DNA from: Reyranella massiliensis 521
GTDB taxonomy: Bacteria; Pseudomonadota; Alphaproteobacteria; Reyranellales; Reyranellaceae
DNA: 35,090 nucleotides
Assembly: GCA_945860205.1 (NCBI GenBank)
Contig: CAMARK010000049.1
Coordinates: forward strand, 1-35,090
Reading direction: 5' to 3'
Made by a program: the position numbers and the translations under genes. Each line of letters begins with the position of its first letter. Position 1 is the first letter of the stretch. Positions 34,950 through 35,090 of the stretch are shown here, piece after piece. The notes under the pieces are model-generated. The model made no database searches. It saw only the letters and a program-made list of their open reading frames with translations, and was not told the DNA's origin.

Positions 34950-35090
34950 CTAAACCACGACCCGCCTGCCGATGCGCGCTGCGGTGCTGCGATGCAGGCG
35001 ATAGAAGGCATCCTGTGGCTGGTCCATGGTCAGGATCTCAGCGTCGGGCACGCGCAGGAACAGGCCGCGCAGTACCCGGCCGATGGCGCC
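34950..35090 (-). CDS. C-terminal end of an unidentified gene (5' part off window)
   Basis: The frame is open from the right edge to a TAG at 34952-34950, giving the last 46 residues, which include LRGLFLRVPDAEIL, MDQPQDAFYRLHR and the ending ARIGRRVVV. The family is not recognised. The 5-nt spacing to the ATPase start and shared strand indicate that it belongs to the same operon. The tail does not look like that of a periplasmic binding protein, although this cannot be excluded. Confidence 0.5.
   Translation of the reverse strand, partial: GAIGRVLRGLFLRVPDAEILTMDQPQDAFYRLHRSTAARIGRRVVV

Noticed and set aside
34748..35011. Minus-strand frame at the right edge starting MPSIACIAAPQ
   Set aside because: It overlaps the ATPase gene out of frame; the frame open to the edge and ending at 34950 fits the operon spacing better.

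Overview
This GC-rich window reads as accessory catabolic chromosome from an alphaproteobacterium. The evidence is the gene families (Bug-type periplasmic receptors, DUF1761, FAS1, WYL regulators, TfdA- and PhyH-like oxygenases), dense packing with ATGA overlaps, and palindromic repeats of the kind scattered through Bradyrhizobium/Reyranella-like genomes. The genus is not certain; a Reyranella-like organism is only a guess. No rRNA, tRNA, CRISPR array, insertion sequence or intact prophage was seen.

Left part (1-7,000). A minus-strand pair (GlcG/HbpS-like protein, then a Bug receptor cut by the left edge) diverges from a five-gene plus-strand operon. That operon holds two tandem isopenicillin-N-synthase-like Fe(II) oxygenases, a Bug receptor, a mandelate-racemase-type enolase superfamily enzyme and a medium/long-chain-type acyl-CoA ligase. 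It looks like an uptake, oxidation, rearrangement and CoA-activation route for an unidentified organic acid.

7,000-12,600. A zinc-type ArsR sensor and a CDF efflux protein form a small metal module with a recognisable operator. Next is a bidirectional locus. To the left run RidA, an ABM-fold monooxygenase-like protein and an EamA exporter. To the right run a WYL regulator, a TfdA-like 2-oxoglutarate dioxygenase and a metallo-beta-lactamase-fold hydrolase. A palindrome lies between the two arms. A secreted DUF4440 protein follows.

12,600-19,830. An ABM-like pseudogene (nonsense codon plus frameshift) is coupled to an intact DHFR/RibD-like reductase. Then come DUF1761, a secreted FAS1 protein with a terminator, an amidase with a secreted histidine phosphatase, a palindromic repeat pair, a third Bug receptor, a proline-rich secreted protein and an FAD oxidoreductase.

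19,830-22,000. This looks like a small acquired islet. It has an AT-rich, probably leaderless promoter driving an AAA_14/DUF4143 ATPase, a terminase-small-subunit-like HTH protein with its own promoter, and a palindromic repeat.

22,000-28,340. A FadJ-like multifunctional beta-oxidation protein and a thiolase form a pair. An FMN-dependent alpha-hydroxy acid oxidase diverges from a PhyH/EctD-like dioxygenase, which is followed by a GST with an unusual C-terminal extension.

28,330-35,090. A minus-strand operon encodes a Pot-like ABC importer (ATPase and two permeases) and an HcnABC/opine-oxidase-like amine dehydrogenase with two different DAO-type catalytic subunits around one 2Fe-2S subunit and one FAD/BFD subunit. 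An unidentified gene enters from the right edge.
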